This document shows positions 14,296-20,577 of a DNA stretch of 22,156 bases, one piece after another (the stretch's first letter is position 1; the number at the start of each line of letters is the position of its first letter). The notes beneath the pieces were generated by a model. The model saw only the letters and a list, made by a program, of their open reading frames with translations, was not told the origin of the DNA and did not search any database. The position numbers and the translations under genes are program-made. The stretch is taken from the NCBI GenBank assembly GCA_023443925.1, contig JAEZSL010000259.1, forward strand, positions 1 through 22,156, written 5' to 3'. The stretch comes from Bacillota bacterium. Its GTDB lineage: Bacteria > Bacillota_A > Clostridia > Lachnospirales > Lachnospiraceae.

Positions 14296-14478
14296 CTAAG
14301 TGGGGCCATCTTTGTCTGGTTCTTCCAGTTCTTTTTTCTTAGCGTATTTAACTGATAAATGTCTATAAGCAATTTCATTGACCCGTTTCATAATCTCCAG
14401 GCTTTCTTCCGGACTTTTCATATAATCATCGTGGATACGCACTAAACCACCCTTAATAATCATTTCTTTAACTACCAT
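14296..14478 (-). CDS. Small hypothetical early protein (60 aa)
   Basis: 60 residues, charged and helical (HDDYMKSPEESLEIMKRVNE), with a lysine- and glutamate-rich end. AGGGGGTG lies several bases before the ATG at 14478. A longer frame of the downstream gene overlaps it, but the shorter start at 14258 avoids the overlap. No family recognised; it is the first gene after the 14479-14610 regulatory gap. Confidence 0.6.
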   Translation of the reverse strand: MVVKEMIIKGGLVRIHDDYMKSPEESLEIMKRVNEIAYRHLSVKYAKKKELEEPDKDGPT

Positions 14479-14495
14479 CTATTCACCCCCTGTGG

Positions 14496-14506
14496 TATAT
14501 GGTATG
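14496..14506. promoter_or_regulatory. Fourth operator-like copy in the early region
   Basis: TATATGGTATG carries the nine-base core TATGGTATG (14498-14506) of the immunity operators at 15410-15484. It lies between the first gene at 14478 and the plus-strand promoter at 14538, so it could block early transcription. A weak minus-strand promoter (TTAACA-17-GATAAC) lies just upstream of it. Confidence 0.4.
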
Positions 14507-14537
14507 CGTTATCGTTTGTACATCTTTCGTTGTTAAT

Positions 14538-14566
14538 TTGTTATATTATGTCAATTATGCTATAAT
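14538..14566 (+). promoter_or_regulatory. Promoter of the small plus-strand gene at 14611
   Basis: TTGTTA (14538-14543), 17-bp spacer, TATAAT (14561-14566), 44 bases before the start codon at 14611, which has AAAGGAG upstream. It drives transcription against the early operon. Confidence 0.6.
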
Positions 14567-14610
14567 CTCCTTACAGGCTCCAGCAAACCGAGTATATATG
14601 AAAGGAGATA

Positions 14611-14873
14611 ATGGGTTCATTACCAATACCTGGAGAAATGTATATAAATGACTTTCCTGATAAATCTCTTTATACAGTAATAAGGGAAAATCATACCGTT
14701 GGAAATTATGACGGACTACCTAATGAAGATGGTCGTCATATAGCTTTTCTTTATGGAGCTGATATTCAAAACGGAGATATGTTATCTGCAGAATATAAAC
14801 GTCCGGTCACGTTGTCTCTACTGATATTGATACTTATAGCGGAAAACCATCAATTATTAAGGCTTATTATTGA
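14611..14873 (+). pseudogene. Small hypothetical gene, probably frameshifted
   Basis: The start has a strong ribosome binding site (AAAGGAG) and promoter. As written the frame stays open to 14910 (99 residues), but after residue ~62 (GDMLSAEYK) it turns into a run of L and I that does not resemble the start. In the next frame, from 14801 to a stop at 14873, a hydrophilic sequence appears: TSGHVVSTDIDTYSGKPSII then KAYY. That frame has a stop just upstream of the AAA at 14797-14799; adding one A there joins both halves into an 87-residue protein. So one base seems lost in an A-run. No family recognised. It converges with the next minus-strand gene. Confidence 0.55.
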
Positions 14874-15183
14874 TTTCTTTTCCAAGGTTAAGATAAAAGT
14901 TATGTGTTGAAACGGCATACTCGTGGAGAATTTCTTGTAAATCATTTTTATTCAAATCTTTTATCTCAGCTGCAATTGATACTTCAACATCTGTTCCTTT
15001 TTCTGATTTGAAATGATATTTTTTTTCGTAAATCATATATCCGCTGTCTTCACTGTCAGTTTTTCCTTGTCGATTTTCTTCCGGTTTGAAAAATGGATGC
15101 TCAATTCGTAATTGAGACTCATTTTGAACCGCTTTTTCGTCTGGATACAAACGTAATTTAGTTTCTTTTTTTTCTTCATCCAT
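14857..15183 (-). CDS. Hypothetical early protein (108 aa)
   Basis: 108 residues, charged. The N-terminal half is rich in K and E (EEKKETKLRLYPDEKAVQNE) and probably disordered; the C-terminal half (KGTDVEVSIAAEIKDLNKND) looks folded and helical. No family recognised. The start at 15183 has AGGAGGGG upstream. It lies second in the early operon, 42 bases after the 52-residue gene, and its end overlaps the end of the frameshifted plus-strand gene. Confidence 0.65.
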   Translation of the reverse strand: MDEEKKETKLRLYPDEKAVQNESQLRIEHPFFKPEENRQGKTDSEDSGYMIYEKKYHFKSEKGTDVEVSIAAEIKDLNKNDLQEILHEYAVSTHNFYLNLGKEINNKP

Positions 15184-15225
15184 ATAATACCCCTCCTATC
15201 CTTTCTTTCCCGGCTAGCCTGTTAA

Positions 15226-15384
15226 CTAGGCGGTTTGCTTTTCTCTTCTTAACATTGCTAAATCCTTTAATGCACCGGCATAAATTAAAATGGCTTTTCT
15301 TCCTTCGTTATCAGCAAGTTCAAATGCTTCCATTAATTCTTTGCCTTCAGCAATATCTTTTTCTGTTAAATACTTATATTTCAT
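15226..15384 (-). CDS. Small first gene of the early operon (Cro-position, 52 aa)
   Basis: 52 residues, helical: LTEKDIAEGKELMEAFELAD, then NEGRKAILIYAGALKDLAML and RREKQTA. AAAGGAG lies eight bases before the ATG at 15384. It is read from the strong divergent promoter at 15423-15451, the position of cro in lambdoid phages, but no HTH is evident. It may be a Cro-like or antirepressor-like regulator; that is inferred only from position. Confidence 0.65.
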   Translation of the reverse strand: MKYKYLTEKDIAEGKELMEAFELADNEGRKAILIYAGALKDLAMLRREKQTA

Positions 15385-15409
15385 ATGGTTCTCTCCTTTC
15401 ACATTTTCT

Positions 15410-15484
15410 TGCCTATGGTATGATTATATATGCCTATGGTATGTTTGTCAATACATTTATATGATTTTTCTTGACTATGGTAAG
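15410..15484. promoter_or_regulatory. Three operator copies of the immunity switch
   Basis: Three near-identical direct copies of a 13-bp word, TGCCTATGGTATG at 15410-15422 and 15431-15443, and TGACTATGGTAAG at 15472-15484. Start-to-start distances are 21 and 41 bp, about two and four helical turns, so all face one side of the DNA. The middle copy lies in the spacer of the early promoter, the first just past its -10, the third over the -35 of the repressor promoter. They are the likely binding sites of the repressor at 15505. Confidence 0.8.
15423..15451 (-). promoter_or_regulatory. Early (PR-like) promoter
   Basis: Minus strand TTGACA (15451-15446), 17-bp spacer, TATAAT (15428-15423): a perfect consensus. 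It transcribes the early operon leftwards and overlaps two operators, so repressor would block it. Confidence 0.85.
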
Positions 15485-15499
15485 TTTTTTTGATAATAT
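15471..15499 (+). promoter_or_regulatory. Repressor (PRM-like) promoter
   Basis: TTGACT (15471-15476), 17-bp spacer, TAATAT (15494-15499). The -35 overlaps the third operator, giving the repressor a site for self-control. The expected transcription start falls at or within a base or two of the first ATG (15505). Confidence 0.7.
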
Positions 15500-15504
15500 G
15501 CTAA

Positions 15505-15897
15505 ATGAAAGGTGGTGATTATACGAACGAACGTCTTAAAGAAATACGAAAAATCCTCAGTATGAGTCAAGAAGAATTGGGTTCAAGGCTTGGTGTTACT
15601 GGTACTGCTATATCAAGATTAGAAAAAGGTGAACGTAAAATAACTGAGCAAATGATACTGGCAATTGTTAGAGAATTAAATGTTAATGAAGATTATTTGC
15701 GGCATGGAATTGGTGAACCATTTATAGAATTATCACCAGAAGACGAATATACGATGGCTGCTGCCGAACTGTCTAGAGATGGTGATAAAATCGCAATGCA
15801 AGCAGTTATTGAGTATTGGAAGTTGGATGAAGATAGTAAGAAGGTATTTCGTGATTTTTTATTACATATTGTAGAAAACTCAAATAAAAAAGAGTAG
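15505..15897 (+). CDS. Xre/CI-type repressor (lysogeny maintenance)
   Basis: 130 residues with an N-terminal HTH_3 domain (about 10-62: RLKEIRKILSMSQEELGSRL, GVTGTAISRLEKGERKIT, LNVNEDYLRHGIGEPF) and a short helical C-terminal part. The LexA-like S24 peptidase domain of lambda CI is missing, so it is not cleaved in the same manner. Start problem: relatives usually begin near MNERLKEIRK, but here that Met position is ACG (15523-15525) with AAAGGTGG just before it. The first ATG (15505) lies at the estimated transcription start, without a ribosome binding site, so a leaderless message or an ACG start is possible. It faces the early operon with three operators between, and a terminator follows. 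Confidence 0.85.
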   Translation: MKGGDYTNERLKEIRKILSMSQEELGSRLGVTGTAISRLEKGERKITEQMILAIVRELNVNEDYLRHGIGEPFIELSPEDEYTMAAAELSRDGDKIAMQAVIEYWKLDEDSKKVFRDFLLHIVENSNKKE

Positions 15898-15915
15898 GCT
15901 ATCCTGCTCTTTTTT
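15886..15915 (+). terminator. Terminator of the repressor gene
   Basis: 13-bp stem AAAAAAGAGTAGG / CCTGCTCTTTTTT with one G-T wobble and a CTAT loop, overlapping the end of the coding region. Six T close it. Confidence 0.85.
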
Positions 15916-15991
15916 ATTTTATGTAAATTATATTGATTTTTTATCTAAAATTGAGATAATATGTTTATAGATTGTTCGAGGGGGAATGCAT

Positions 15992-16885
15992 ATGAAATTT
16001 CTATATCTTATTTTTATTATGTGTATGATAGGTTTCGCTATAACTAATCCTGCTTTTATTACTCTGATTATCGTAGTTTCTGTTATTGCATCTTTAATCT
16101 TTGCTTTATGTTTTTTATCTTTGGCTTCTAAAAAAGAAACCACACAATCTGATTATGATAAAATCATAAATACCGCAAATAATGTTGTGATAAAAATATC
16201 CGGTATTCCTGATTATGAAGAAGATGACTTTCTATTTGAATTCGAAGATAAATATGCAGATACTGCCGGAAATAAATTGGATAAATATGAAGAAATATGT
16301 AGTGAAATTGAGAATATGTTTTATGATGTGTTTAATATAAACCAGCGAATTAAAATCATAAAAAAGGCTCTTAAAACTTTTGATGACTATAAAGATTACT
16401 GCTATTCAAAAGGTCATGGCGGCGAGGTATATTTTAATAATAATGCTGAAATCTATATAGATAAGAATTACATATTTACACCTAAAGAGCGAAATATTCA
16501 AGACGATTATACGCCCGAATATGAAGAAGCAAATTTCACTAATATTAATTTTCTAAAAAATCTTCTGGATGAATATGAAAACAATACTGATATTTCAAAA
16601 AAACATTTACATGAAGAAGAGATATTCTATTATGGAGGACGAGAAGAGTATGATTATATGTTAAGTGTTAAAAATTTAAGAAAAAATGTATTAAAAACCT
16701 TGAAAAAGAATGACGGTATTCTACAAACAGAATTTTACAAGTTATTTAACACAAGGTTAAAATCTGATTTAATGGGCGAGTTAGCAGCTTTAAGTTCTGA
16801 AGGTTTAATTAATCGTCAGAAACATGGTAGTACATATAAATTAACTTTGCCAAAAACCTTTGGCTCTGATAAGGCAGACCAATAA
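15992..16885 (+). CDS. Membrane-anchored protein with a C-terminal winged-helix domain
   Basis: 297 residues. Two hydrophobic segments lie at the N-terminus (about 2-19 and 22-45), then a large acidic, tyrosine-rich soluble part (DYEEDDFLFEFEDKYADTAG), and a C-terminal winged helix (about 225-285: LRKNVLKTLKKNDGILQTEF, LMGELAALSSEGLINRQKHG, STYKLTL). The ATG at 15992 lies seven bases after GAGGGGG; an ATG two codons earlier is too close. A weak promoter (TTGATT at 15933) precedes it and a terminator follows. Lysogeny-module genes of this kind may exclude other phages at the membrane or sense membrane state and bind DNA. No named family is recognised; the function is unknown. Confidence 0.7.
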   Translation: MKFLYLIFIMCMIGFAITNPAFITLIIVVSVIASLIFALCFLSLASKKETTQSDYDKIINTANNVVIKISGIPDYEEDDFLFEFEDKYADTAGNKLDKYEEICSEIENMFYDVFNINQRIKIIKKALKTFDDYKDYCYSKGHGGEVYFNNNAEIYIDKNYIFTPKERNIQDDYTPEYEEANFTNINFLKNLLDEYENNTDISKKHLHEEEIFYYGGREEYDYMLSVKNLRKNVLKTLKKNDGILQTEFYKLFNTRLKSDLMGELAALSSEGLINRQKHGSTYKLTLPKTFGSDKADQ

Positions 16886-16899
16886 ATCTATGCAAAACA

Positions 16900-16923
16900 A
16901 AAAGCAGGATATTTCCTGCTTTT
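16900..16923. terminator. Bidirectional terminator
   Basis: 10-bp stem AAAAGCAGGA / TCCTGCTTTT with a 4-nt loop. It ends the plus-strand membrane gene (15992-16885) and, on the other strand, the 37-residue gene at 16929-17042 (CTTTTTGTTTTG follows the stem). Confidence 0.85.
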
Positions 16924-16928
16924 ATTTT

Positions 16929-17042
16929 TTATGAATGGTTTATAAATGTATAAATTTTAATAAGTAATTTTAGGTCTTTGATTTTCTTAACCTTTTCAAT
17001 AATGATATTTTGATATTTTTCTATCAGGTTTGATTCTTCCAT
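16929..17042 (-). CDS. SOS-controlled small protein (37 aa)
   Basis: 37 residues: MEESNLIEKYQNIIIEKVKK, then IKDLKLLIKIYTFINHS. The core of an I..K(V/I)..I.DLKLL..IYTFI type is common in small Bacillota prophage proteins that lie beside repressors. GGGGGT lies seven bases before the ATG at 17042. The gene is bounded exactly by a promoter with a perfect LexA box (17085-17113) and a terminator (16900-16923). It would be repressed by LexA and released by DNA damage. Candidates for its role are antirepressor peptide or induction trigger; that is inference from location and control. Confidence 0.65.
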   Translation of the reverse strand: MEESNLIEKYQNIIIEKVKKIKDLKLLIKIYTFINHS

Positions 17043-17084
17043 GCATTAACCCCCATTATGTATTAACCACCAGCCGCTATAATC

Positions 17085-17113
17085 ATTATAGAACGTATGT
17101 TCTTATTTTGCAA
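17085..17113 (-). promoter_or_regulatory. Promoter with a perfect LexA box
   Basis: Minus strand TTGCAA (17113-17108), 17-bp spacer, TATAAT (17090-17085). The spacer contains AGAACGTATGTTCT in plus-strand reading at 17090-17103, a perfect inverted repeat matching the LexA core GAACnnnnGTTC of Gram-positive bacteria. It controls the 37-residue gene. Confidence 0.85.
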
Positions 17114-17193
17114 GGTATTTTGTTATTTTCACTCTCAGAAGAAATTTTAATCGATATTGTTTATTTATTTAATTATATTGACAAATTAATAGA

Positions 17194-17228
17194 ACTAAAA
17201 AAGCCGACTGTTAATCGGCTTTTTTAGT
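17194..17228. terminator. Strong bidirectional terminator
   Basis: 14-bp perfect stem ACTAAAAAAGCCGA / TCGGCTTTTTTAGT with a 7-nt loop and T-runs in both readings. On the minus strand it would end transcripts from 17266-17446 before they enter the SOS-controlled gene. Confidence 0.85.
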
Positions 17229-17236
17229 GTAAATAT

Positions 17237-17260
17237 ATAGAACCAGTTTATAGGTTCTAT
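17237..17260. repeat. Inverted repeat near the terminator
   Basis: ATAGAACC-8-GGTTCTAT, 8-bp perfect arms. No T-run follows, so it is not a terminator; possibly an operator or an attachment-like site. Function unknown. Confidence 0.5.
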
Positions 17261-17265
17261 TAAGT

Positions 17266-17325
17266 TTAAGTTATCGATGATTTTATTAACCATTTATTTC
17301 TGGCTTCTTTTGTAATCATTCTCAT
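17266..17325 (-). CDS. Possible 19-residue microprotein
   Basis: MRMITKEARNKWLIKSSIT, preceded by a very strong GGGGGAGG six bases before the ATG at 17325. It is followed by a hairpin and a strong terminator. The ribosome binding site is the only real support; a leader peptide or the remnant of a larger gene is equally possible. The rest of 17043-17446 holds only the promoter, terminator and hairpins listed here. Confidence 0.25.
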   Translation of the reverse strand: MRMITKEARNKWLIKSSIT

Positions 17326-17348
17326 TCATATCCTCCCCCATTGTTAAA

Positions 17349-17373
17349 CTCAGCAACTAACCAAATTGCTGAG
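17349..17373. repeat. Hairpin downstream of the PIN gene
   Basis: 8-bp perfect arms CTCAGCAA / TTGCTGAG with a 9-nt loop, 74 bases after the PIN stop. On the minus strand only TTTAAC follows, so it is at best a weak terminator of the HK/REC/PIN operon. Confidence 0.5.
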
Positions 17374-17446
17374 CTTTTGATAAAGAAAATATATTATGTA
17401 TTTTATAACTATTATCAGAATCAAACTAAAAAATAATTTTGATATG

Positions 17447-17971
17447 TTATATACAATTTTCTTGAAATGCATCCCAATGAGAAATGCCACAACTTCTTAA
17501 ACATGCTTTCAAACCTTTGTCAGACGTAATTAATATAGTATTTTCATAGCCTTTAATCGAATAGCACTCTTTTGCAGTTGCAGCGATTATAGCATCCAAA
17601 GACCCAAAATTATGTAAAAGCGCATTTTGAACAATTATCTGAGCTTCCGTAATTGTTTTCTCAGTGAAAGCTAATGTTGACAGTGACAATAGTGGAGATC
17701 TTCCCGAATTCAATTCATCAACTAATTTAAGCCATTGTTTAACAACTTTAGGTTTCATTCGTTTATTATTTGCGCCAGCCCCCCCACGCGCATATTTTCC
17801 AATTACAGAAATAATTTCAACTTTTGATATTAGTGAAATACAGCAAGTACTGGATTTTATTTTATCAATAGCTTCTTTAATCGTTCCGTTAGAGCTATCA
17901 TTTAATGATATCGTAGAATATTTTATAAAGTTAAAAAACGCATTTGTATCTAACAAGTACACTTCTTTCAT
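17447..17971 (-). CDS. PIN-domain nuclease, putative effector of the two-component operon
   Basis: 174 residues with the four acids of a PIN domain: D8 (YLLDTNAFFNF), E52 (SKVEIIS), D126 (GSLDAIIAAT), and D151 (ILITSDKGLK). PIN domains are metal-dependent RNases, best known as VapC toxins that cut tRNA or rRNA. At 174 residues it is longer than typical VapC (about 130-140), with an insert around residues 60-100. No antitoxin gene lies beside it. It begins 11 bases after the receiver gene stop with GGGGCGAG as ribosome binding site, so it is made together with the kinase and receiver. I infer it is the effector that the kinase/receiver pair holds back or unleashes. Confidence 0.8.
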   Translation of the reverse strand: MKEVYLLDTNAFFNFIKYSTISLNDSSNGTIKEAIDKIKSSTCCISLISKVEIISVIGKYARGGAGANNKRMKPKVVKQWLKLVDELNSGRSPLLSLSTLAFTEKTITEAQIIVQNALLHNFGSLDAIIAATAKECYSIKGYENTILITSDKGLKACLRSCGISHWDAFQENCI

Positions 17972-17982
17972 ACACTCGCCCC

Positions 17983-18411
17983 TTATTTTTCTTTAAATAA
18001 CTCCTCTGGAGTTGCTCTAACCAGTTTTTCGACATCATCAACACTCAATGGAGCAAGTTTACTTTTTATTATATTTGTCAGTTGTTGAAGATCTGCTTCA
18101 GGCCCTTTATTAAGATATCCTTGAATTCCAATATTGGTTAATTTTTTTATGTCAGCAAATTCACTATAGTTTGTATAAACAATTACATCAACAAAAGGAT
18201 CAATCTTTCTTATTTCGGTAAGAACACTTTCACCATCCAATCCTGGCATCTTTAAATCAAGCAATACCAGATCATAATTATTTGTCTTAAACATTTCTAA
18301 ACCTAAAGTTCCATCTTTGGCAATATCAGCATCAATACTTTCAAGTGCGAGAGCCTCCTTAACTGGCTTTGCAGTATTAATTTCATCTTCAATGATTAAA
18401 ATTTTATTCAT
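17983..18411 (-). CDS. Receiver-only response regulator
   Basis: 142 residues: a complete receiver domain (1-118) with acidic pocket E8/D9, phosphoacceptor D52 (LVLLDLKMPG), T80 (VIVYTN) and K102 (YLNKGPE). No DNA-binding or enzyme domain follows, only a charged helical tail of about 25 residues (SVDDVEKLVRATPEELFKEK) that could dock a partner. The start overlaps the kinase stop by eight bases (ATGAATAA), indicating translational coupling. It must act by protein contact, as a phosphate relay or phosphate sink, or by touching the PIN protein encoded next. In the Detocs system a stand-alone receiver (DtcB) has such a buffering role. Confidence 0.9.
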   Translation of the reverse strand: MNKILIIEDEINTAKPVKEALALESIDADIAKDGTLGLEMFKTNNYDLVLLDLKMPGLDGESVLTEIRKIDPFVDVIVYTNYSEFADIKKLTNIGIQGYLNKGPEADLQQLTNIIKSKLAPLSVDDVEKLVRATPEELFKEK

Positions 18412-20170
18412 TTTTAGTTACCTCCTTGGATTTGATTGATATAATAAATTTTGCCCCAGTTTTGTATTTTATATCCAATTTAATGTTACCATTAAACATT
18501 TTGAGTACATTCCATACAATAAATAACCCTAAACCCTCGCCTCCACCATTTTTTGAAGAAGGATCTTTTGTGGAATAAAAAGGCTCAAAAATCTTTTTCG
18601 AACTCACTTTGGATATCCCTGGACCATTATCCGAAAATTGTATATTGATATTACCATTCTTATTTTTAAATAATAAAACATTAATTCTTCCACCTTTCTG
18701 AAATTCAGATATGGCCTGCAGAGAATTAAGTATTAAATTATAAAAAACTTGGTCAAATTGAATTGAATCACCCCAGAGTTGAATTTCTTTATCACCACGT
18801 AATGAATACACTACATTCAATTCCTTTAATCGGTCAGAAAGGTCTAAAAATACTGCATTAATTCTGTCAAAAACATTAAACATCTCATTTTTGCTCTTAC
18901 TTGAAACTATTGGGCGAAAACGCGCAAGTAAGTTGCCAATTCGATCGGTCTGACTCATTATTATTTTTATAAGTTCATCAATACTATTTTCAGTTAAAGC
19001 CCCTTTTTGTGCTTTCATTTGATAAAGCTGTGTGGAATACCTTATATTTGTTATCGGCTGTCCTAGTTCATGAGAAAACCCTTTCAGTAATTCACGCATT
19101 GCAATCATTTGGCGATTATGTTCTTGATCTGATACAAGTTCTTGTATCTTATCCCAAACCCCTTGTTCCGATTCAAATTGTACATCTATTCGGCTAACTT
19201 GTGAATTTGATTTCTTAGCAGCCTCAAGCGATCTAATGTGTTCGGAAATTTCTTTCGCATCTTCAAATCTATTAAATCTCAAATAAAAATTGTACAATGT
19301 TCTGGAAATCGGAATACTACTATTTGCACTATTTGTACGCATCTTGTTAAGAGTACGCTCTAATAATACTTCGTCTCCCTTATATTCAAAGAAGTACACT
19401 AACTCATATTGAATATTAAAATCGCTATTTTCAATGAATGTAGAATTAATTTTAAGAGCTTTTTCTGCATAGGTATAATCGCCAATTTTTCTACAAATTC
19501 TAAACAATGCCCTAATCATTGTTGGGTTAGGTTTAATTCGTTGCATTAATACTTTATCTATAAGATTAATTGCTTCAGTATACATTTCGAATTTTTCGGC
19601 TACAGTTACAAAATAGGAGTCAATATTATGACACTTTGATCTATCCTCTATATTAATACTCCAATAGATTATTGAGCGAATTATATCCTTATCATTTATA
19701 GAATCTATGGTTTTAATTATCTCATTTAAATATTGGTCATCATTAGTTTTTTTCAATAATATATATGTTTTTTCATCAATAAGAAATTCAGGTCCTAAAA
19801 AGGTTGATAATTTTTCTTTGATTTGTGTGGGAATTTCTCCGCGTTGCACTTCATCCAAAATCAACTTACGAATCTTGCTTACAAATACATCTGATGTGTT
19901 CTTTTCAAGTAATTGATAAAAACGAGCAAAATTTTTAAATTGCTCCGGTCTATCCCCTAGAAGTTTTAATTGATCAATGTACGCTTGGCTAGCGTCATAA
20001 TACTCTCCAGTCTGAGCATATAAATCACCAAGTATTTTATAAAAAAAGTTACTACTCGGAAACAGTTGTATAGCTTCTTTACATTTTTTAATAGCAATTT
20101 CAAGTTCACCCAAATACCTTAATCGGCTAATTTCTTCAGAATATGCTCTTTGTTGGCTAAATTCTGTCAT
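18404..20170 (-). CDS. Cytoplasmic TPR-histidine kinase
   Basis: 588 residues and no TM segment. Residues ~10-320 are helical TPR-like repeats (EISRLRYLGELEIAIKKCKE, LGDLYAQTGEYYDASQAYID, AEKFEMYTEAINLIDKVL, CRKIGDYTYAEKALKINS, FYLRFNRFEDAKEISEHI). A linker leads to a kinase core: H-box FSHELGQPITNIRYS with H367, N-box DQVFYNLILNSLQAI (N482), G1 DNGPGIS (514-520), F-box IFEPFYSTKD, G2 GGGEGLGLFI (542-551). All catalytic motifs are intact. TPR-fused soluble kinases sense internal cues rather than outside ligands; the DtcA kinase of Detocs is of this build. It is the first gene of the operon; AAGGAG lies ten bases before the ATG at 20170. Confidence 0.9.
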   Translation of the reverse strand: MTEFSQQRAYSEEISRLRYLGELEIAIKKCKEAIQLFPSSNFFYKILGDLYAQTGEYYDASQAYIDQLKLLGDRPEQFKNFARFYQLLEKNTSDVFVSKIRKLILDEVQRGEIPTQIKEKLSTFLGPEFLIDEKTYILLKKTNDDQYLNEIIKTIDSINDKDIIRSIIYWSINIEDRSKCHNIDSYFVTVAEKFEMYTEAINLIDKVLMQRIKPNPTMIRALFRICRKIGDYTYAEKALKINSTFIENSDFNIQYELVYFFEYKGDEVLLERTLNKMRTNSANSSIPISRTLYNFYLRFNRFEDAKEISEHIRSLEAAKKSNSQVSRIDVQFESEQGVWDKIQELVSDQEHNRQMIAMRELLKGFSHELGQPITNIRYSTQLYQMKAQKGALTENSIDELIKIIMSQTDRIGNLLARFRPIVSSKSKNEMFNVFDRINAVFLDLSDRLKELNVVYSLRGDKEIQLWGDSIQFDQVFYNLILNSLQAISEFQKGGRINVLLFKNKNGNINIQFSDNGPGISKVSSKKIFEPFYSTKDPSSKNGGGEGLGLFIVWNVLKMFNGNIKLDIKYKTGAKFIISIKSKEVTKNE

Positions 20171-20577
20171 AATTAATACACTCCTTAATTACATTCTACT
20201 GAATTACTCTTAATTAATATTAACTATTCATTAGAACACTCATTAAAACTATAAATCACAATTATGTTTGCCTTTAATATAAAATAATTGATATATGGCT
20301 TATGACCTATATGAATTATATTAGTAAAAACTATACTAAAAAGGCATTGTAACGATTTTTTATGTAATTACTTTTCTTAATACGTTTTTATTATAACAAA
20401 TAATCTTTCATAAATATAGCAAATTTGCACATTTTTCTACTAATAGATAAATCTTATTTAACACATACATTCTATAATTGACACACATATTTTTGAGGCA
20501 TATTATAATCATATGCATGTGCCATAAAAATATCTTGGATTAGAATAATATAGAAATAGACTTAAAGAGGTGAAAAA
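20171..20577. other. Divergent intergenic region between the kinase operon and the integrase
   Basis: 407 bases of very AT-rich DNA with no gene. It must hold the kinase promoter (no convincing -35/-10 pair was found) and the integrase promoter at 20478-20506. GCATAT-7-ATATGC (20498-20516) overlaps the integrase -10 and could bind a regulator. Serine-integrase attachment sites often lie next to the gene, so this is one place to look for an att half; no core could be picked without the other end. Confidence 0.6.
20478..20506 (+). promoter_or_regulatory. Integrase promoter
   Basis: TTGACA (20478-20483), 17-bp spacer, TATTAT (20501-20506); a TATAAT three bases later offers a less well spaced alternative. 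It lies about 70 bases before the integrase GTG. Confidence 0.6.

Noticed and set aside
14258..14378. Longer start for the degenerate HUH-like protein
   Set aside because: The upstream extension overlaps the 60-residue gene in another frame and has no ribosome binding site, whereas AAAGGAG precedes the ATG at 14258.
17030..17227. Plus-strand 65-residue frame
   Set aside because: It starts inside the 37-residue minus-strand gene, runs through the LexA box and ends in the terminator stem. No ribosome binding site; composition is not protein-like.
17447..18411. PIN and receiver read as a VapBC-type toxin-antitoxin pair
   Set aside because: The upstream protein is a full receiver domain with phosphoacceptor Asp, not an AbrB, RHH or Phd-type antitoxin.
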